From Gemmatimonadales bacterium (GTDB taxonomy: Bacteria > Gemmatimonadota > Gemmatimonadetes > Gemmatimonadales > GWC2-71-9): a stretch of DNA of 62,519 bases. The translations under genes and the position numbers were made by a program. Position 1 is the first letter of the stretch. Each line of letters opens with the position of its first letter. The notes beneath the pieces are model-generated. The model did no database searches. It was not told where the DNA came from and saw only the letters and a list, made by a program, of their open reading frames with translations. Below are positions 1 through 11,541 of the stretch, piece by piece. The stretch spans positions 1-62,519 of the forward strand of contig JAICWE010000013.1 in NCBI GenBank assembly GCA_025934955.1. Direction: 5' to 3'.

Positions 1-642
1 CTCCGCCGCGCCATCATGCCGAAGACGCCGGGCCAGCGCGATTATCTCCAGGCGATCAGCGCGCACGACATCGTCGTCGGCATCGGCCCCGCCGGCACCG
101 GCAAGACGTATCTCGCGGTGGCGAAGGCGGTGGAGGCGCTGGCGCGGAAGCGGGTCAAGCGCATCATCCTCGCGCGGCCCGCCGTCGAGGCCGGCGAATC
201 GTTAGGCTTCCTGCCCGGCGACCTCCAGGCGAAGGTGGACCCGTATCTGCGCCCGCTCTACGACGCGCTGGAAGACATGATGCCGCACGACCGGGTGCAG
301 CGCGCGCTGGAGAGCCGCACCATCGAGATCGCGCCCCTGGCCTACATGCGCGGCCGCACGCTGGCCGACGCGTTCATCATCCTCGACGAGGCGCAGAACG
401 CCACCGGCGCGCAGATGAAGATGTTCCTCACCCGCCTCGGCGTGAACAGCAAGACCGTGGTGACGGGCGACAAGACCCAGATCGACCTGCCGAAGCGGGA
501 GGACTCGGGGCTGGTGCAGGTCGAGCGCATCCTGCCGGGCATCGAGGGGATCGCCTTCTGCTACCTGAACGAGGGCGACGTCGTGCGCCACCGCCTGGTG
601 CGCGAGATCATCCTCGCCTACGCCGAGGACCAGAACGGGTGA
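1..642 (+). CDS. ybeZ: PhoH family ATPase (YbeZ/PhoL type), 5' truncated by window edge
   Basis: The reading frame is open from the first base, so the gene begins upstream; about 213 C-terminal codons are visible, against roughly 320 for the family. The visible part is the whole P-loop domain: Walker A GPAGTGKT, then a DEAQNA Walker B segment and a TGDKTQID motif, all typical of PhoH proteins. PhoH/YbeZ proteins are ATP-binding, RNA-linked proteins that work with YbeY in rRNA processing. The next gene is ybeY, overlapping by 4 bases (GTGA), which is the classical neighbourhood. The first internal ATG at 16 is not the real start. Confidence 0.93.
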   Translation, partial: LRRAIMPKTPGQRDYLQAISAHDIVVGIGPAGTGKTYLAVAKAVEALARKRVKRIILARPAVEAGESLGFLPGDLQAKVDPYLRPLYDALEDMMPHDRVQRALESRTIEIAPLAYMRGRTLADAFIILDEAQNATGAQMKMFLTRLGVNSKTVVTGDKTQIDLPKREDSGLVQVERILPGIEGIAFCYLNEGDVVRHRLVREIILAYAEDQNG

Positions 643-1073
643 CGCAGCGCGGCGCCGACGTGCGGGTGCAGGGACGCGTGCTGCCGCTGCCGGCCGCCAC
701 GGTGCGCCGGGTGGCGCGCGGGGTGCTCGCGGGCGAGCGGCGGCGGGGGCACGTCTCCCTTTCCGTCACTTTTCTCGGCGCCGCGGCGATGCGGCGGCTC
801 AACCGCGAGTACAAGGGCCACGACCGCCCGACGGACGTGCTGGCGTTCGCGCTCCCCGGGCCGGACGGCGGGCTCGCGGGCGACATCTACATCTGCCGCG
901 AGGTGGCCGCTCGCGAGGCGCGAGCGCACGGCATCCGGCCCCGTGAGGAGCTGGTGCGGCTGGTGATTCACGGCTTGCTCCACGTGCTCGGCCACGACCA
1001 CCCCGAGAGCGACGCGCGCACCCGCTCGCCGATGTGGCGGCGCCAGGAGCGCTACGTGCGCCTCCTCGCGTGA
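639..1073 (+). CDS. ybeY: Endoribonuclease YbeY (rRNA maturation factor)
   Basis: A 144-residue single-domain zinc endoribonuclease of the UPF0054 family, which acts in 16S rRNA 3' end maturation and ribosome quality control. The zinc site [11 protein letters not shown] lies in the C-terminal third and matches the family pattern HGxLHLxGxDH. The start is GTG at 639, overlapping the stop of the PhoH gene, so translation is probably coupled. The length fits the family. Confidence 0.93.
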   Translation: MTQRGADVRVQGRVLPLPAATVRRVARGVLAGERRRGHVSLSVTFLGAAAMRRLNREYKGHDRPTDVLAFALPGPDGGLAGDIYICREVAAREARAHGIRPREELVRLVIHGLLHVLGHDHPESDARTRSPMWRRQERYVRLLA

Positions 1074-1089
1074 GCGCCGGAGACCCGAC

Positions 1090-2292
1090 GTGCACGTGAT
1101 GGCGGCGCTCCAGCTGTTCATCGCCCCGCTGGCGGGGACGATCTTCACGCTCTGGGCGGCGTGGCTCGCGTTCGCCGCCGAGGCGGACGCGGCGCCCGAT
1201 CGCCGCTCGGCGCCGCCCTCGCGCCGGCCGCTCCCGCTTCCGCTCCCGCGCAGTCTTCACATCGCGCATCTCGCGCTGCTGGTGCTCGCCGGCGTCGCGA
1301 GCGCCGGCGCGGCGGCCTGGTGGGCGTGGTCGCCCATGGCGGGGCTCCTGCGATTGGTGCTCGCGCTCGGCTTCGTCTGGGTGGTGGCCGACTTGCTGCC
1401 GCGGCTCCTCGCCGAAATCGCGCCGGAGCTGCCGCGCCCGATGCGTCGTGCCGCGGTGCCGACGCTGCTGCCGTTCCGCCCGTTGCTCCGCTTCATCGCC
1501 TGGGCCGACGCGCAGGCCCGGCCGGCCGAGCTCTCGGCGTCCGGCCGCGCGCTCGGCGCCACCCAGCGCGACATGCTGCTCGGCGTCTTCTCGCTGGCCG
1601 ACACCACCGTCGCCGAGGTGATGACGCCGCGCATCGACATCGTCGCGGTGGACGCCGCGAGCGACCGCGGCGAGGTGATGGCGACGCTGCTCCGTTCGGA
1701 GCATGCGCGCCTCCTGGTCTACGACGGCCACCCCGACGCCGTCATCGGCGTCATCTACGCCAAGGACATCCTCGGCTCGCGTCCGACCGACGGCGGCGAC
1801 GGCGCCGAGGAGAACTGGGCCACGCTGGTGCGGCCGGCCGCGTTCGTGCCCGAGGCCAAGACGCTCGACCGCCAGCTCCGCGACTTCCAGCGCGGCCCCA
1901 GCCATCTCGCCGTCGTGGTGGACGAATTCGGCGGCACCGCCGGGCTGGTCACCCTCGAGGACATTCTGGAGCAGGTGGTCGGCGAGATCCGCGACGAGTA
2001 CGACACCGACGAGGTGGCGCCGGTCCAGGCGTTAGGCGAGGACGTGTGGCGGGTCCAGGGCGGCGTGCCGCTCGCCGAGCTGGAAGCACTGCTCGGCCAC
2101 GAGTTCGGGCGGGAGGACGTGAGCACCGTCGGCGGTCTCGTGCTCGCCGAGTTCGGACGGGTGCCGCGCAGCGGGGAGGAGTTGGAGCTCGGGCCGGTTC
2201 GCCTGACGGTCGAGCAGGTCGTACGCCGCCGGGTGCGGCGGATCGTGGTCCGCCGCGTGCCGGTGCCGGCGGGCGAGGAGCGCGAGCCGTGA
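1090..2292 (+). CDS. CNNM/CorC-family hemolysin-like protein with CBS pair (first copy)
   Basis: A 400-residue membrane protein. Hydrophobic stretches lie near residues 5-30, 57-77 and 85-110. A CBS-domain pair begins with VAEVMTPRIDIVAVD near residue 175, and a CorC/HlyC C-terminal domain follows from about residue 310. The family is linked to Mg2+/Co2+ efflux or its regulation. The start is GTG at 1090, with GTG at 1096 and ATG at 1099 as alternatives. A paralogue follows with a 4-base overlap, and mgtE comes after it, so this looks like a divalent-metal homeostasis operon. The N-terminal membrane part is less canonical than in the second copy. Confidence 0.85.
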   Translation: MHVMAALQLFIAPLAGTIFTLWAAWLAFAAEADAAPDRRSAPPSRRPLPLPLPRSLHIAHLALLVLAGVASAGAAAWWAWSPMAGLLRLVLALGFVWVVADLLPRLLAEIAPELPRPMRRAAVPTLLPFRPLLRFIAWADAQARPAELSASGRALGATQRDMLLGVFSLADTTVAEVMTPRIDIVAVDAASDRGEVMATLLRSEHARLLVYDGHPDAVIGVIYAKDILGSRPTDGGDGAEENWATLVRPAAFVPEAKTLDRQLRDFQRGPSHLAVVVDEFGGTAGLVTLEDILEQVVGEIRDEYDTDEVAPVQALGEDVWRVQGGVPLAELEALLGHEFGREDVSTVGGLVLAEFGRVPRSGEELELGPVRLTVEQVVRRRVRRIVVRRVPVPAGEEREP

Positions 2293-3482
2293 TCTGGGGC
2301 GTGGTGATCCTCGGGCTCGTGCTCTCGATTTTCGGCGCCACCGCCGGCGCGGCGCTCGTCACCGTGAGCCGCTCGGCGCTGGCCCGCGCGGTGTCGCGGC
2401 GGCTCCGCGGCGCGGATGCGTCGCTCAACGAGCTGCGCCAGGTGGATTTCTATCTCACCGCCGCGTCCGCCACCACGTCGCTCGGCATCCTGCTGCTCGG
2501 CGGCTCGGTACCCGCCGTGTTCGCCGGTGCGAGCTCCATCCGCTCGGGCGCGGTCATCGCGCTGCTCGCGGTGCCGGTGGTGCTCTTCGGCGCGTACCTG
2601 GTGCCGCGCTGGTTCAGCCAACGTCGGGCTGAGAGCGTCGCCGCGCGGGTGCTGCCGGTGCTCCGGCCGTGGTCGGCGCTGGTCGGCGTGCTGCTGCCGG
2701 CCCGCGGCTCCGGGCGTCCCGACGAGCTGCGGTCCATCTGGCGCGAGGGCGCCGCCGTCGGCGTCGGGCCCGACGACGAGCTGCGCACCGTCGGCGGCGT
2801 GCTCGCCTTTGCGCAGCGGCCGGTGCGCGCGGTCATGACGCCGCGTACCGACGTCGTCGCCATCGCCGAGGACGCGCCGCTGGAGGAGATCGCCGCGGTG
2901 TTCGCCGGCAGCGGGTACAGCCGGATCCCGGTCTATCGCGGCACGCTCGACGAGATCGTCGGCATGCTGCACGCCTTCGATCTGTTCAAGCTCGGTCCGG
3001 GTGATCCGCTGCCGGTGCGGCCGGTGGCCGTCGCGCCGGCCAGCCGCAGCTGCGGCGACCTGCTGCTCGACATGCAGCGCGAGCGCCGCCATCTCGCCAT
3101 TGTGCTCGACGAGTTCGGCGGCACGCTCGGCATCGCGTCGCTGGAGGACCTGCTCGAGGAGCTGGTGGGCGAGATCTTCGACGAGCACGATGAGGGCGCC
3201 GTACCCGCGGCGCTCAGCGGCGTCGAGCTGCTCGAGGCCGACGCGACCACGCCGTCGGACACCATCGCGGCGCACTTCGGGGTGACGCTGCCGTCGGGCC
3301 AGGCGACCACCGCCGTCGGCATGCTGGCTGAGCTGCTCGGCCGCATTCCCAACGTCGGCGAGCGCGTCGCGCTCGCCGGCCTCGAGTTCGACGTCCTGCA
3401 GGCGTCGCCCACCCGCATCGAGCGAATGGCGGTGCGCCCCGGCCCGGTGCCGCTCACCGTGCTGCCGGACCGACCCGTGTGA
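2289..3482 (+). CDS. CNNM/CorC-family transporter with CBS pair (second copy)
   Basis: A 397-residue paralogue of the preceding gene. The N-terminal CNNM membrane domain covers roughly residues 1-150. CBS domains start at VRAVMTPRTDVVAI near residue 180, and the second contains HLAIVLDEFGG. A CorC/HlyC domain ends the protein. The start GTG at 2289 overlaps the upstream stop by 4 bases; the frame stays open further upstream only because of GC-rich sequence inside the first copy. Tandem, divergent CNNM copies may form a heteromer. That is inference from order only. Confidence 0.85.
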   Translation: MIWGVVILGLVLSIFGATAGAALVTVSRSALARAVSRRLRGADASLNELRQVDFYLTAASATTSLGILLLGGSVPAVFAGASSIRSGAVIALLAVPVVLFGAYLVPRWFSQRRAESVAARVLPVLRPWSALVGVLLPARGSGRPDELRSIWREGAAVGVGPDDELRTVGGVLAFAQRPVRAVMTPRTDVVAIAEDAPLEEIAAVFAGSGYSRIPVYRGTLDEIVGMLHAFDLFKLGPGDPLPVRPVAVAPASRSCGDLLLDMQRERRHLAIVLDEFGGTLGIASLEDLLEELVGEIFDEHDEGAVPAALSGVELLEADATTPSDTIAAHFGVTLPSGQATTAVGMLAELLGRIPNVGERVALAGLEFDVLQASPTRIERMAVRPGPVPLTVLPDRPV

Positions 3483-4834
3483 CCACGCCGCCGCTTCCCG
3501 AAGAGAGCTCGGTCGAGGAGCTGGCCGACCTGGTGCGCACCGGCCAGTTCCCCGCGTTCGTGGACCGCGCGCGGGAGCTGGAGCCCGCCGACCTCGCCGA
3601 CGTGCTCGCGACGCTGGACGAAGAGGAGCGGGTCGAGGCGGTGCGCGCGCTGCCGCCCGCGCTCTCCGGCGAGGCGCTGGTCGAGATGGCCGCCGAGGAG
3701 CACGCCGGCGACACCCTCGCCGCGCTGGACACCGAGCGCGCCGCCGAGATCGTCGAGGAGCTGGAGGACGACGACGCGGCCGACCTGCTCGGCGAGCTCG
3801 AGCCGGAAGCGCAGCGGCGGATCCTCGCCGGGCTGGAGGACCGCGCCGAAGTCGAGCGGCTGCTCCGCTACGACGAGGAGAGCGCCGGCGGGCTGATGAC
3901 GTCGCACCTGATCAAGGTGCGCGACAGCGCGACCGTGGCGCAGGCGCTCGACGAGATCCGCCGCCAGTCGGACGACGTCGAAGACTTCTACCAGATCTTC
4001 GTGGTGGACCCCAACAACGTGCTGGTCGGCACGCTGCCGCTCAAGGGCCTGGTGACGAGCGCGCCGGCGCGCCCGGTGCGCGAGTTCCTCGAGGAGACCG
4101 AGTTCAGCGTCCGGCCGGAGCTGGACCAGGAAGCGGTCGCGCGGCTGATGGCGAAGTACAACCTGGCGAGTCTGCCGGTTGTCGACGTGGGCGGCCGGCT
4201 GCTCGGCCGCGTGACCTTCGACGACGTGACCGACGTCGCCGAGGAGGAGGCGACGGAGGATCTGCTCCGCTTCGGCGGCGTCAGCGGCGAGGAGGAGCTG
4301 AGCGACGACTGGCGGCTGGCGGTGAAGAGCCGTCTCCCGTGGCTGCTGATCAACCTGCTCACCGCCTTCGCGGCCAAGGCGGTGATCGATCACCAGCAGA
4401 GCGTCGTTGTGCGGCTGCCGCTCATCGCGGCGTGGCTCGGCGTGGTCGCGGGGATGGGGGGCAACGCCGGCACCCAGGCGCTCGCCGTCACGGTGCGGCG
4501 GCTCGCACTCGGCCACGTCGCGCCGGGCGACGCGCGGCGCATCATCGGCAAGGAGCTGCTGGTCGGGCTGCTCAATGGAATCGCGAACGGCGCCGTCGTC
4601 GCCTTCGTCGGGCTCGCCACCGTGGGCGGGACGCCGATGCTCGGCCTCGTCGTCGGCCTGGCCATGATCGGCAACCTCATCGTCGCGGGCGTGTCGGGTG
4701 CGCTGATTCCGCTGGTGCTGCACCGGGTCAGGGTGGATCCGGCGATCGCGTCGTCGATCTTCGTCACCACGTTCACCGACGTGTTCGGCTTCGGACTCGT
4801 CCTGCTCCTCGCCCGCGTGCTGCTGCTGAGCTGA
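3479..4834 (+). CDS. mgtE: Magnesium transporter MgtE
   Basis: A 451-residue MgtE channel. The acidic N-domain (about residues 1-130) is rich in Asp/Glu, as expected for Mg2+ sensing. Two CBS domains cover about 135-260, with the SAGGLM motif in front. A five-helix membrane domain fills the C-terminal 180 residues and includes GMGGNAGTQ, the conserved signature of the pore region. The start GTG overlaps the CNNM stop and the stop overlaps the next start, so it is coupled on both sides. No separate magnesium riboswitch is visible, because it has no 5' leader of its own. Confidence 0.95.
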   Translation: MTTPPLPEESSVEELADLVRTGQFPAFVDRARELEPADLADVLATLDEEERVEAVRALPPALSGEALVEMAAEEHAGDTLAALDTERAAEIVEELEDDDAADLLGELEPEAQRRILAGLEDRAEVERLLRYDEESAGGLMTSHLIKVRDSATVAQALDEIRRQSDDVEDFYQIFVVDPNNVLVGTLPLKGLVTSAPARPVREFLEETEFSVRPELDQEAVARLMAKYNLASLPVVDVGGRLLGRVTFDDVTDVAEEEATEDLLRFGGVSGEEELSDDWRLAVKSRLPWLLINLLTAFAAKAVIDHQQSVVVRLPLIAAWLGVVAGMGGNAGTQALAVTVRRLALGHVAPGDARRIIGKELLVGLLNGIANGAVVAFVGLATVGGTPMLGLVVGLAMIGNLIVAGVSGALIPLVLHRVRVDPAIASSIFVTTFTDVFGFGLVLLLARVLLLS

Positions 4835-6474
4835 TGCGCGCGCTGGTCATCTTCGCGCGCCTGTTCCCGTTCCTCGTCGCGTTCGCCCGCGACCGGCGGC
4901 GCTTCATCCTCTTCGGCCGCGGGGTCCGCCGCAGCGAGGCGCAGCACCGCCGCCGCGCCGAGCGGCTGGTCGCGACCCTCGCCGACCTCGGCCCCACGTT
5001 CATCAAGCTGGCGCAGGTTTTCGCCGCGCGTGCCGACATCCTGCCGGAGCCGTACCTCACCGCCGTCGCCAGGCTGACCGACCAGGTGCCGCCGCTCGCC
5101 CCCGGCGTGGCGGAGCAGGTGATCCGCGAGGAGCTGGGCGAGGACGTGAGCAGCGTCTTCGACCAGTTCGACGCCGCGCCACTCGCCGCGGCGTCGCTCG
5201 GCCAGGTGCACCGGGCCTCGTATCACGGGCGCGCGGTCGTGGTGAAGGTGCTCCGGCCCGGCGTCGAAGAGATGGTGCGCCAGGACCTCGACATCTCGTT
5301 CCGGCTGCTCTTCGTCCTCAATCTGCTGTTTCCCGGCCATCAGGTGCGCGCGATCTCCGCCATCGTGAGCGAGTTCGCCAAGCGCATCGCCGACGAGCTC
5401 GACTTCCGCGAGGAAGGTCGCAACGCCGAGACGCTGCGCCGCAACTTCGCCGGCGATGCGCGCGTGGTCGTGCCCGCCGTGCTCGCGGAGCTGACGCGCC
5501 GTCGCGTGCTGGTGCTGGAGTACGTGAGCGGCGACCGGATCGACCGTCTCCAGGACCGGCTCGCGAGCGGCGAACTCACGCTCACGGCGATCATGACCAC
5601 GATCGTGGACGTGTACCTCAAGATGATGCTGGTGGACGGCGTCTTTCACGCCGACCCGCACCCCGGCAACCTGCTGGTGGACGCCGCCGGCCGGCTGGTG
5701 CTGCTCGACTTCGGCCTGGTGCTGCGGGTCGAGCAGGAGATGCGGGAGCGGCTCATCACCACCGTGCTCGCCGCCGCGCGGCAGGACGTGGACGGGCTGA
5801 TCAACGGCTTCTACGGCCTCGGCATCCTCGATCCCGACGTCGATCGCGGGACGGTGCGCGACGCCGCGCGCCAGCTCATGGCGATCACGTTGAGGGAGGA
5901 CGTGAGCGGCCGGCAGATCCAGCGCTTCGTCGAGGACGTGCTCCGCACATTCTACGAGTGGCCGCTCATTCTCCCCAGCGATCTGGTGTACTTCGGCCGG
6001 GCGGCGGTGCTCGCCGAGGGCATCGGCCACCGCTACGACGCGGACTTCAACTCGCTCGCGGTGGCACGACCGGCCATCCAGCGCTTCGCCGCCCGTGCGC
6101 TCGGCGTCCCCGGCGGCATCCAGGAGACGCGGGCGCGACTGGCGGACTGGGGACAGGAGGCCGCGGCCGCCGTGCGCACGCTGCGCGAGGTGCTGCGGCG
6201 CATCGAGCGGGAAGACTTCCGGATCCGCTGGCACCCGCGCGACACCATGGAGCTGCAGCGCTTCATGGCGCAGCAGGTGCGCCGCGGGCTGCTGGCGCTG
6301 CTCGCGTTCACCATCGCGGTGATCAGCGCCATCGTGTGGATCGGAAGCCGCCGGCTGGAGATCCTGATCCTCGGTCTGCTCTTCTCCTTCGGCATGTTCA
6401 CCGTGGTCTTCCTGCTGCCGAGCCATCTGTTCCAGAATCCGCTCCGCTTCCGCCGCCGGTGGCCGGGCCGGTAA
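4834..6474 (+). CDS. AarF/ABC1/UbiB family atypical kinase
   Basis: A 546-residue protein kinase-like ADCK/UbiB protein. The KxGQ-like region reads TFIKLAQVFAAR. The Ala-rich nucleotide loop is AAASLGQVH, the invariant Lys lies in VVVKVLRPG, the catalytic loop is FHADPHPGNLL and the metal Asp is in LLDFGLV. Two C-terminal hydrophobic helices are separated by a short turn. The family supports ubiquinone or other isoprenoid lipid metabolism at the membrane. The ATG at 4834 overlaps the mgtE stop. No ubiquinone biosynthesis gene lies nearby, so the substrate is unknown. Confidence 0.9.
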   Translation: MRALVIFARLFPFLVAFARDRRRFILFGRGVRRSEAQHRRRAERLVATLADLGPTFIKLAQVFAARADILPEPYLTAVARLTDQVPPLAPGVAEQVIREELGEDVSSVFDQFDAAPLAAASLGQVHRASYHGRAVVVKVLRPGVEEMVRQDLDISFRLLFVLNLLFPGHQVRAISAIVSEFAKRIADELDFREEGRNAETLRRNFAGDARVVVPAVLAELTRRRVLVLEYVSGDRIDRLQDRLASGELTLTAIMTTIVDVYLKMMLVDGVFHADPHPGNLLVDAAGRLVLLDFGLVLRVEQEMRERLITTVLAAARQDVDGLINGFYGLGILDPDVDRGTVRDAARQLMAITLREDVSGRQIQRFVEDVLRTFYEWPLILPSDLVYFGRAAVLAEGIGHRYDADFNSLAVARPAIQRFAARALGVPGGIQETRARLADWGQEAAAAVRTLREVLRRIEREDFRIRWHPRDTMELQRFMAQQVRRGLLALLAFTIAVISAIVWIGSRRLEILILGLLFSFGMFTVVFLLPSHLFQNPLRFRRRWPGR

Positions 6475-6485
6475 AGGACCACGCG

Positions 6486-8141
6486 ATGCTGGTTCCCAAG
6501 CTGGTGACGACGCTGAAGGGCTACACCCGCGCGCAGCTCGGGGCGGACCTGATCGCCGGCGTGATCGTGGGCATCGTGGCGCTGCCGCTCGCGATCGCGT
6601 TCGGCATCGCCAGCGGCGTGACCCCGGTGCAGGGCCTCTACACGGCGGTGGTCGCCGGCTTCGTGATCTCGGCGTTGGGGGGCTCGCGGGTGCAGATCGG
6701 CGGGCCGACCGGCGCGTTCGTCATCATCGTGTACGGCATCGTGCAGCGCTACGGCATCGACGGGCTCACCGTCGCCACGCTCATGGCCGGCGTCATCCTG
6801 ATCGGTCTCGGCGTCGCCAAGCTCGGCGGCGCCATCAAGTTCATTCCGTTTCCGGTGACGACCGGTTTCACCGCCGGCATCGCCGTCGTCATCTTCTCCG
6901 GCGAGGTGAAGGATCTGCTCGGCCTCGACATGGGCGCCGTGCCGGCCGATTTCGTGTCCAAGTGGACGACCTACGCCGCGCACTTCCACAGGCTCAACCC
7001 GTGGGCGTTCGGCATCGCGGCGCTGTCGCTCGCCATCATCGGCCTGTGGCCGCGGATCAACCGGCGCATTCCCGGGCCGTTCGTCGCGCTGATCGCCACC
7101 ACCGCGCTCGCGCAGCTCGCCCATCTGCCGCTGGAGACGATCGGCAGCCGCTTCGGTGCCATCCACGCCGGCTTTCCCACGCCGCATCTGCCCAATCTCG
7201 CGTGGGGCACCATGCGGGACCTGATCCAGCCGGCGATCACCATCGCCCTGCTCGCGGCGATCGAGTCGCTGCTCTCGGCGGTCGTGGCCGATGGCATGAT
7301 CGGCGGCAAGCACCGCTCCAACATGGAGCTGGTGGCGCAGGGCGTCGCCAACATCGCGAGCCCGATCTTCGGCGGGATCCCCGCCACCGGAGCCATCGCG
7401 CGCACCGCCACCAACGTGAAGAACGGCGGCCGCACGCCGATCGCCGGCATCACCCACGCGCTCACGCTGCTGCTCATTACCGTCTTCTTCGGCCGCTGGG
7501 CGGCGCTGGTGCCGATGGCGACGCTCGCGGCGATTCTCGTGGTCGTGAGCTATCACATGAGCGAGTGGCGGACCTTTCGCTCCGAGCTCCGCGCGCCGCG
7601 CAGCGACGTCATCGTGCTCCTGCTCACCTTCTTCCTCACCGTGCTGGTGGACCTCACGGTCGCGGTGGAGGTCGGCATTCTGCTCGCCGCGTTTCTGTTC
7701 ATGAAGCGCATGGCCGAGGTCAGCAACGTCACCGCGCTCACCCGGGAGTTCGCCGAGGTTGAAGCGGGTACGGGCGCGCTGTTCAGCGAGGGGCGCGACC
7801 GCATCCCGGCCGGCGTGCAGCTCTACGCGATCGACGGCCCGTTCTTCTTCGGCGCGGCCGAGAAGTTCAAGGAGACGCTGGGCACGGTGGCCGGCGCGCC
7901 CAGGGTCATCGTGCTGCTGATGCGACACGTCTCGGCGATGGACTCGACCGGACTGCGGGCGCTGCTCGACGTGATGCGCCGCTTCCGCGCCGGTGGAACG
8001 GCGCTGGTGCTGGTCGGCGTGCACGCGCAACCGATGACCGTGCTCGAGCGCGCCGGCGTCATCGAGCAGGTCGGGGAGGACAATCTGGTGGGGACGATCG
8101 ACGAAGCGCTGGCGCGGGCCCGCACGCTGATGGGGACGTAG
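6486..8141 (+). CDS. SulP family anion transporter with STAS domain
   Basis: A 551-residue inner-membrane transporter. About ten to twelve hydrophobic segments span residues 20-420, starting with the SulP signature region (LIAGVIVGIVALPLAIAFG, then GLYTAVVAG). A C-terminal STAS domain covers about 440-551 and includes MRHVSAMDSTGLRAL, the usual regulatory serine region. Substrates of the family include sulfate and bicarbonate; the sequence does not decide which. The ATG at 6486 has AAAGGA eight bases upstream, overlapping the UbiB-kinase stop. Confidence 0.92.
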   Translation: MLVPKLVTTLKGYTRAQLGADLIAGVIVGIVALPLAIAFGIASGVTPVQGLYTAVVAGFVISALGGSRVQIGGPTGAFVIIVYGIVQRYGIDGLTVATLMAGVILIGLGVAKLGGAIKFIPFPVTTGFTAGIAVVIFSGEVKDLLGLDMGAVPADFVSKWTTYAAHFHRLNPWAFGIAALSLAIIGLWPRINRRIPGPFVALIATTALAQLAHLPLETIGSRFGAIHAGFPTPHLPNLAWGTMRDLIQPAITIALLAAIESLLSAVVADGMIGGKHRSNMELVAQGVANIASPIFGGIPATGAIARTATNVKNGGRTPIAGITHALTLLLITVFFGRWAALVPMATLAAILVVVSYHMSEWRTFRSELRAPRSDVIVLLLTFFLTVLVDLTVAVEVGILLAAFLFMKRMAEVSNVTALTREFAEVEAGTGALFSEGRDRIPAGVQLYAIDGPFFFGAAEKFKETLGTVAGAPRVIVLLMRHVSAMDSTGLRALLDVMRRFRAGGTALVLVGVHAQPMTVLERAGVIEQVGEDNLVGTIDEALARARTLMGT

Positions 8142-8147
8142 GCGCGG

Positions 8148-8723
8148 ATGCACATCGAGCAGCTCATCAGCCAGTACGGCATCATCGCCGTGGTCATCGG
8201 CGCCATGCTGGAGGGCGATCTCACACTCATCCTCGCCGGCGTCGTGGCCCACCAGGGCTACTTCTCGCTGGCCGAGGCGATCGGCGCCGGCGCGCTGGGC
8301 GCCTTCCTCGCCGACTGCATCTGGTACGCGGTCGGCCGCTGGCGCGGCGAGCGGTTCCGCGCCGGCCGCCTGTACGAGCGGGTGCGCGGCACCATCGAGA
8401 AGCTCACCCGCAAGGTCGGCGCGTGGGAGCTGCTGGTCTGCCGCTTCGTCTACGGCACCAAGAACGCCAGCATGCTCTTCTGGGGGCTGCACGGCCTGCC
8501 GGTGCAGCGCTTCGTGCTGATCGACGCGCTCGGCTGCGTGCTCGGCTCGGCGGTGTTCGCCACCCTCGGCTGGCTCCTGGGCGACAGCTGGGAGGCGCTC
8601 GCCGGCCACGTGAAGAGCGTCGAGCGGCTGCTGCTGGTGGCCGTGGTGCTCGGCGTCGTGATCGTCTTCATCGTGAACCGTACCGCGCGGCGCCAGATGC
8701 ACATCGAGCCCCCGGAGGGATGA
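8148..8723 (+). CDS. DedA family membrane protein
   Basis: A 191-residue polytopic protein of the DedA/VTT (SNARE-associated) family, related to undecaprenyl-phosphate or phospholipid scramblases. Features include EGDLTLILAGVVA near the N-terminus, the family's glycine-rich FLADCIWYAVGR segment, and the RFVYGTKNASMLFWG region, which matches the conserved R-F-x-x-G-x-R/K element. Hydrophobic helices follow to the C-terminus. The ATG is six bases after the SulP stop, and its own stop overlaps the next start. Confidence 0.87.
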   Translation: MHIEQLISQYGIIAVVIGAMLEGDLTLILAGVVAHQGYFSLAEAIGAGALGAFLADCIWYAVGRWRGERFRAGRLYERVRGTIEKLTRKVGAWELLVCRFVYGTKNASMLFWGLHGLPVQRFVLIDALGCVLGSAVFATLGWLLGDSWEALAGHVKSVERLLLVAVVLGVVIVFIVNRTARRQMHIEPPEG

Positions 8724-9822
8724 CCGGTGCGGGCGTGACGCATTCGCTTGCCTCCGTCCCCGCGACCGGCGACCTTACGCCCATGGACGTGGACGCGCTG
8801 GTTTCGGAGCTGGTCGCCGGGGGGACGACGGCCCTCGCCCGCGCCATCTCCATCGTCGAGAACGGCCGGCCCGGGTTCGAGGCCATCCTCGCCGCCATCC
8901 ACCCGCGGCTCGGCCGCGCGTGGCGCATCGGCATCACCGGGCCGCCGGGCGCGGGCAAGAGCACCCTCACCGAGCGTCTCGTCGGCGCCTTCCGCGCCCG
9001 CGGGCTCACCGTCGCGGTCGTCGCGGTCGATCCCACCAGCCCGTTCAGCGGCGGCGCCCTCCTCGGCGACCGGATCCGCATGGAGTCGGTCGCGCTCGAC
9101 AGCGGCGTGTACATCCGCAGCATGGCGACCCGCGGCTCGCTCGGCGGCCTGGCCACGACGACGCGCGAAGTCACCGACCTGCTCGACGCCGCCGGCTTCG
9201 ACCGCATCATCATCGAGACGGTCGGCGTAGGCCAGTCGGAGCTCGACGTCGCCCGCATGGCCGACACCACCTGCCTCGTGCTCGTGCCCGAGAGCGGCGA
9301 CGGCATCCAGACCCTCAAGTCCGGCGTGATGGAAGCGGCCGACGTCTTCGTGATCAACAAGGCCGACCGCCCCGGCGCCGAGAAGCTGCGCCACGAGATC
9401 GAGATCACGCTCGGCATCCGGCGCGGGAACGCGTTCCGCAACATGCCGGCGCACCATGGCTTCGCCGGCGCGCGACGACCCGCGCGTGCCGCGGCGACGG
9501 CCGCGGCGGACGCTGGCGCCTGGCCGCATCCGGTCGTGCTCACCGCGGCCGCCAGGGGCGACGGCGTCGAGCCCTTGATCGAGGCGCTGGAGGCGCACTT
9601 CGCCTGGCTCGAGCGGACCGGTGCCCTGACCGAGCGGCGGCGTGCGCGGTTGCTGGAGCGCACCCGCGAAGTGGTGGAGCGCGCCGCCCGCCGGTGGCTC
9701 TGGCGCGACTCCGGTGCGGAGCAGCAGGTGCGCGAGCGGCTGGACGAGCTGGCGTCGGGACGACTCAGCCCCTACGAGCTGGCGGGCGAGATCATCGAAG
9801 GCCTGAAACCGGGTGAGCGCGT

Positions 9823-9826
<4 letters not shown>
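8720..9826 (+). CDS. meaB: MeaB/ArgK-type GTPase chaperone of B12 mutase
   Basis: A 368-residue G3E-family P-loop GTPase that protects and reloads B12-dependent acyl-CoA mutases. Walker [10 protein letters not shown] is at residues 74-82. [18 protein letters not shown] follows, then ETVGVGQSE (switch/Walker B), and NKAD gives guanine specificity. It lies directly upstream of the mutase large subunit, overlapping it by 4 bases. The start is uncertain: ATG 8720 lies only one base after GGAGG. GTG 8735 and ATG 8783 are in-frame alternatives, and the family core begins near residue 25. A 23-residue Ala-rich stretch around 9470-9530 looks like a lineage insertion. Confidence 0.93.

Positions 9827-11521
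<1,695 letters not shown>

Positions 11522-11541
<20 letters not shown>

Noticed and set aside
6033..8702. Very long open frame on the minus strand (889 codons) opposite the SulP and DedA genes
   Set aside because: Composition is His/Arg/Asp/Ala-rich with no family motif. The plus-strand genes opposite are unmistakable. It is a codon-bias shadow, as are similar frames at 2933-4723, 13827-16079 and 45870-48326.
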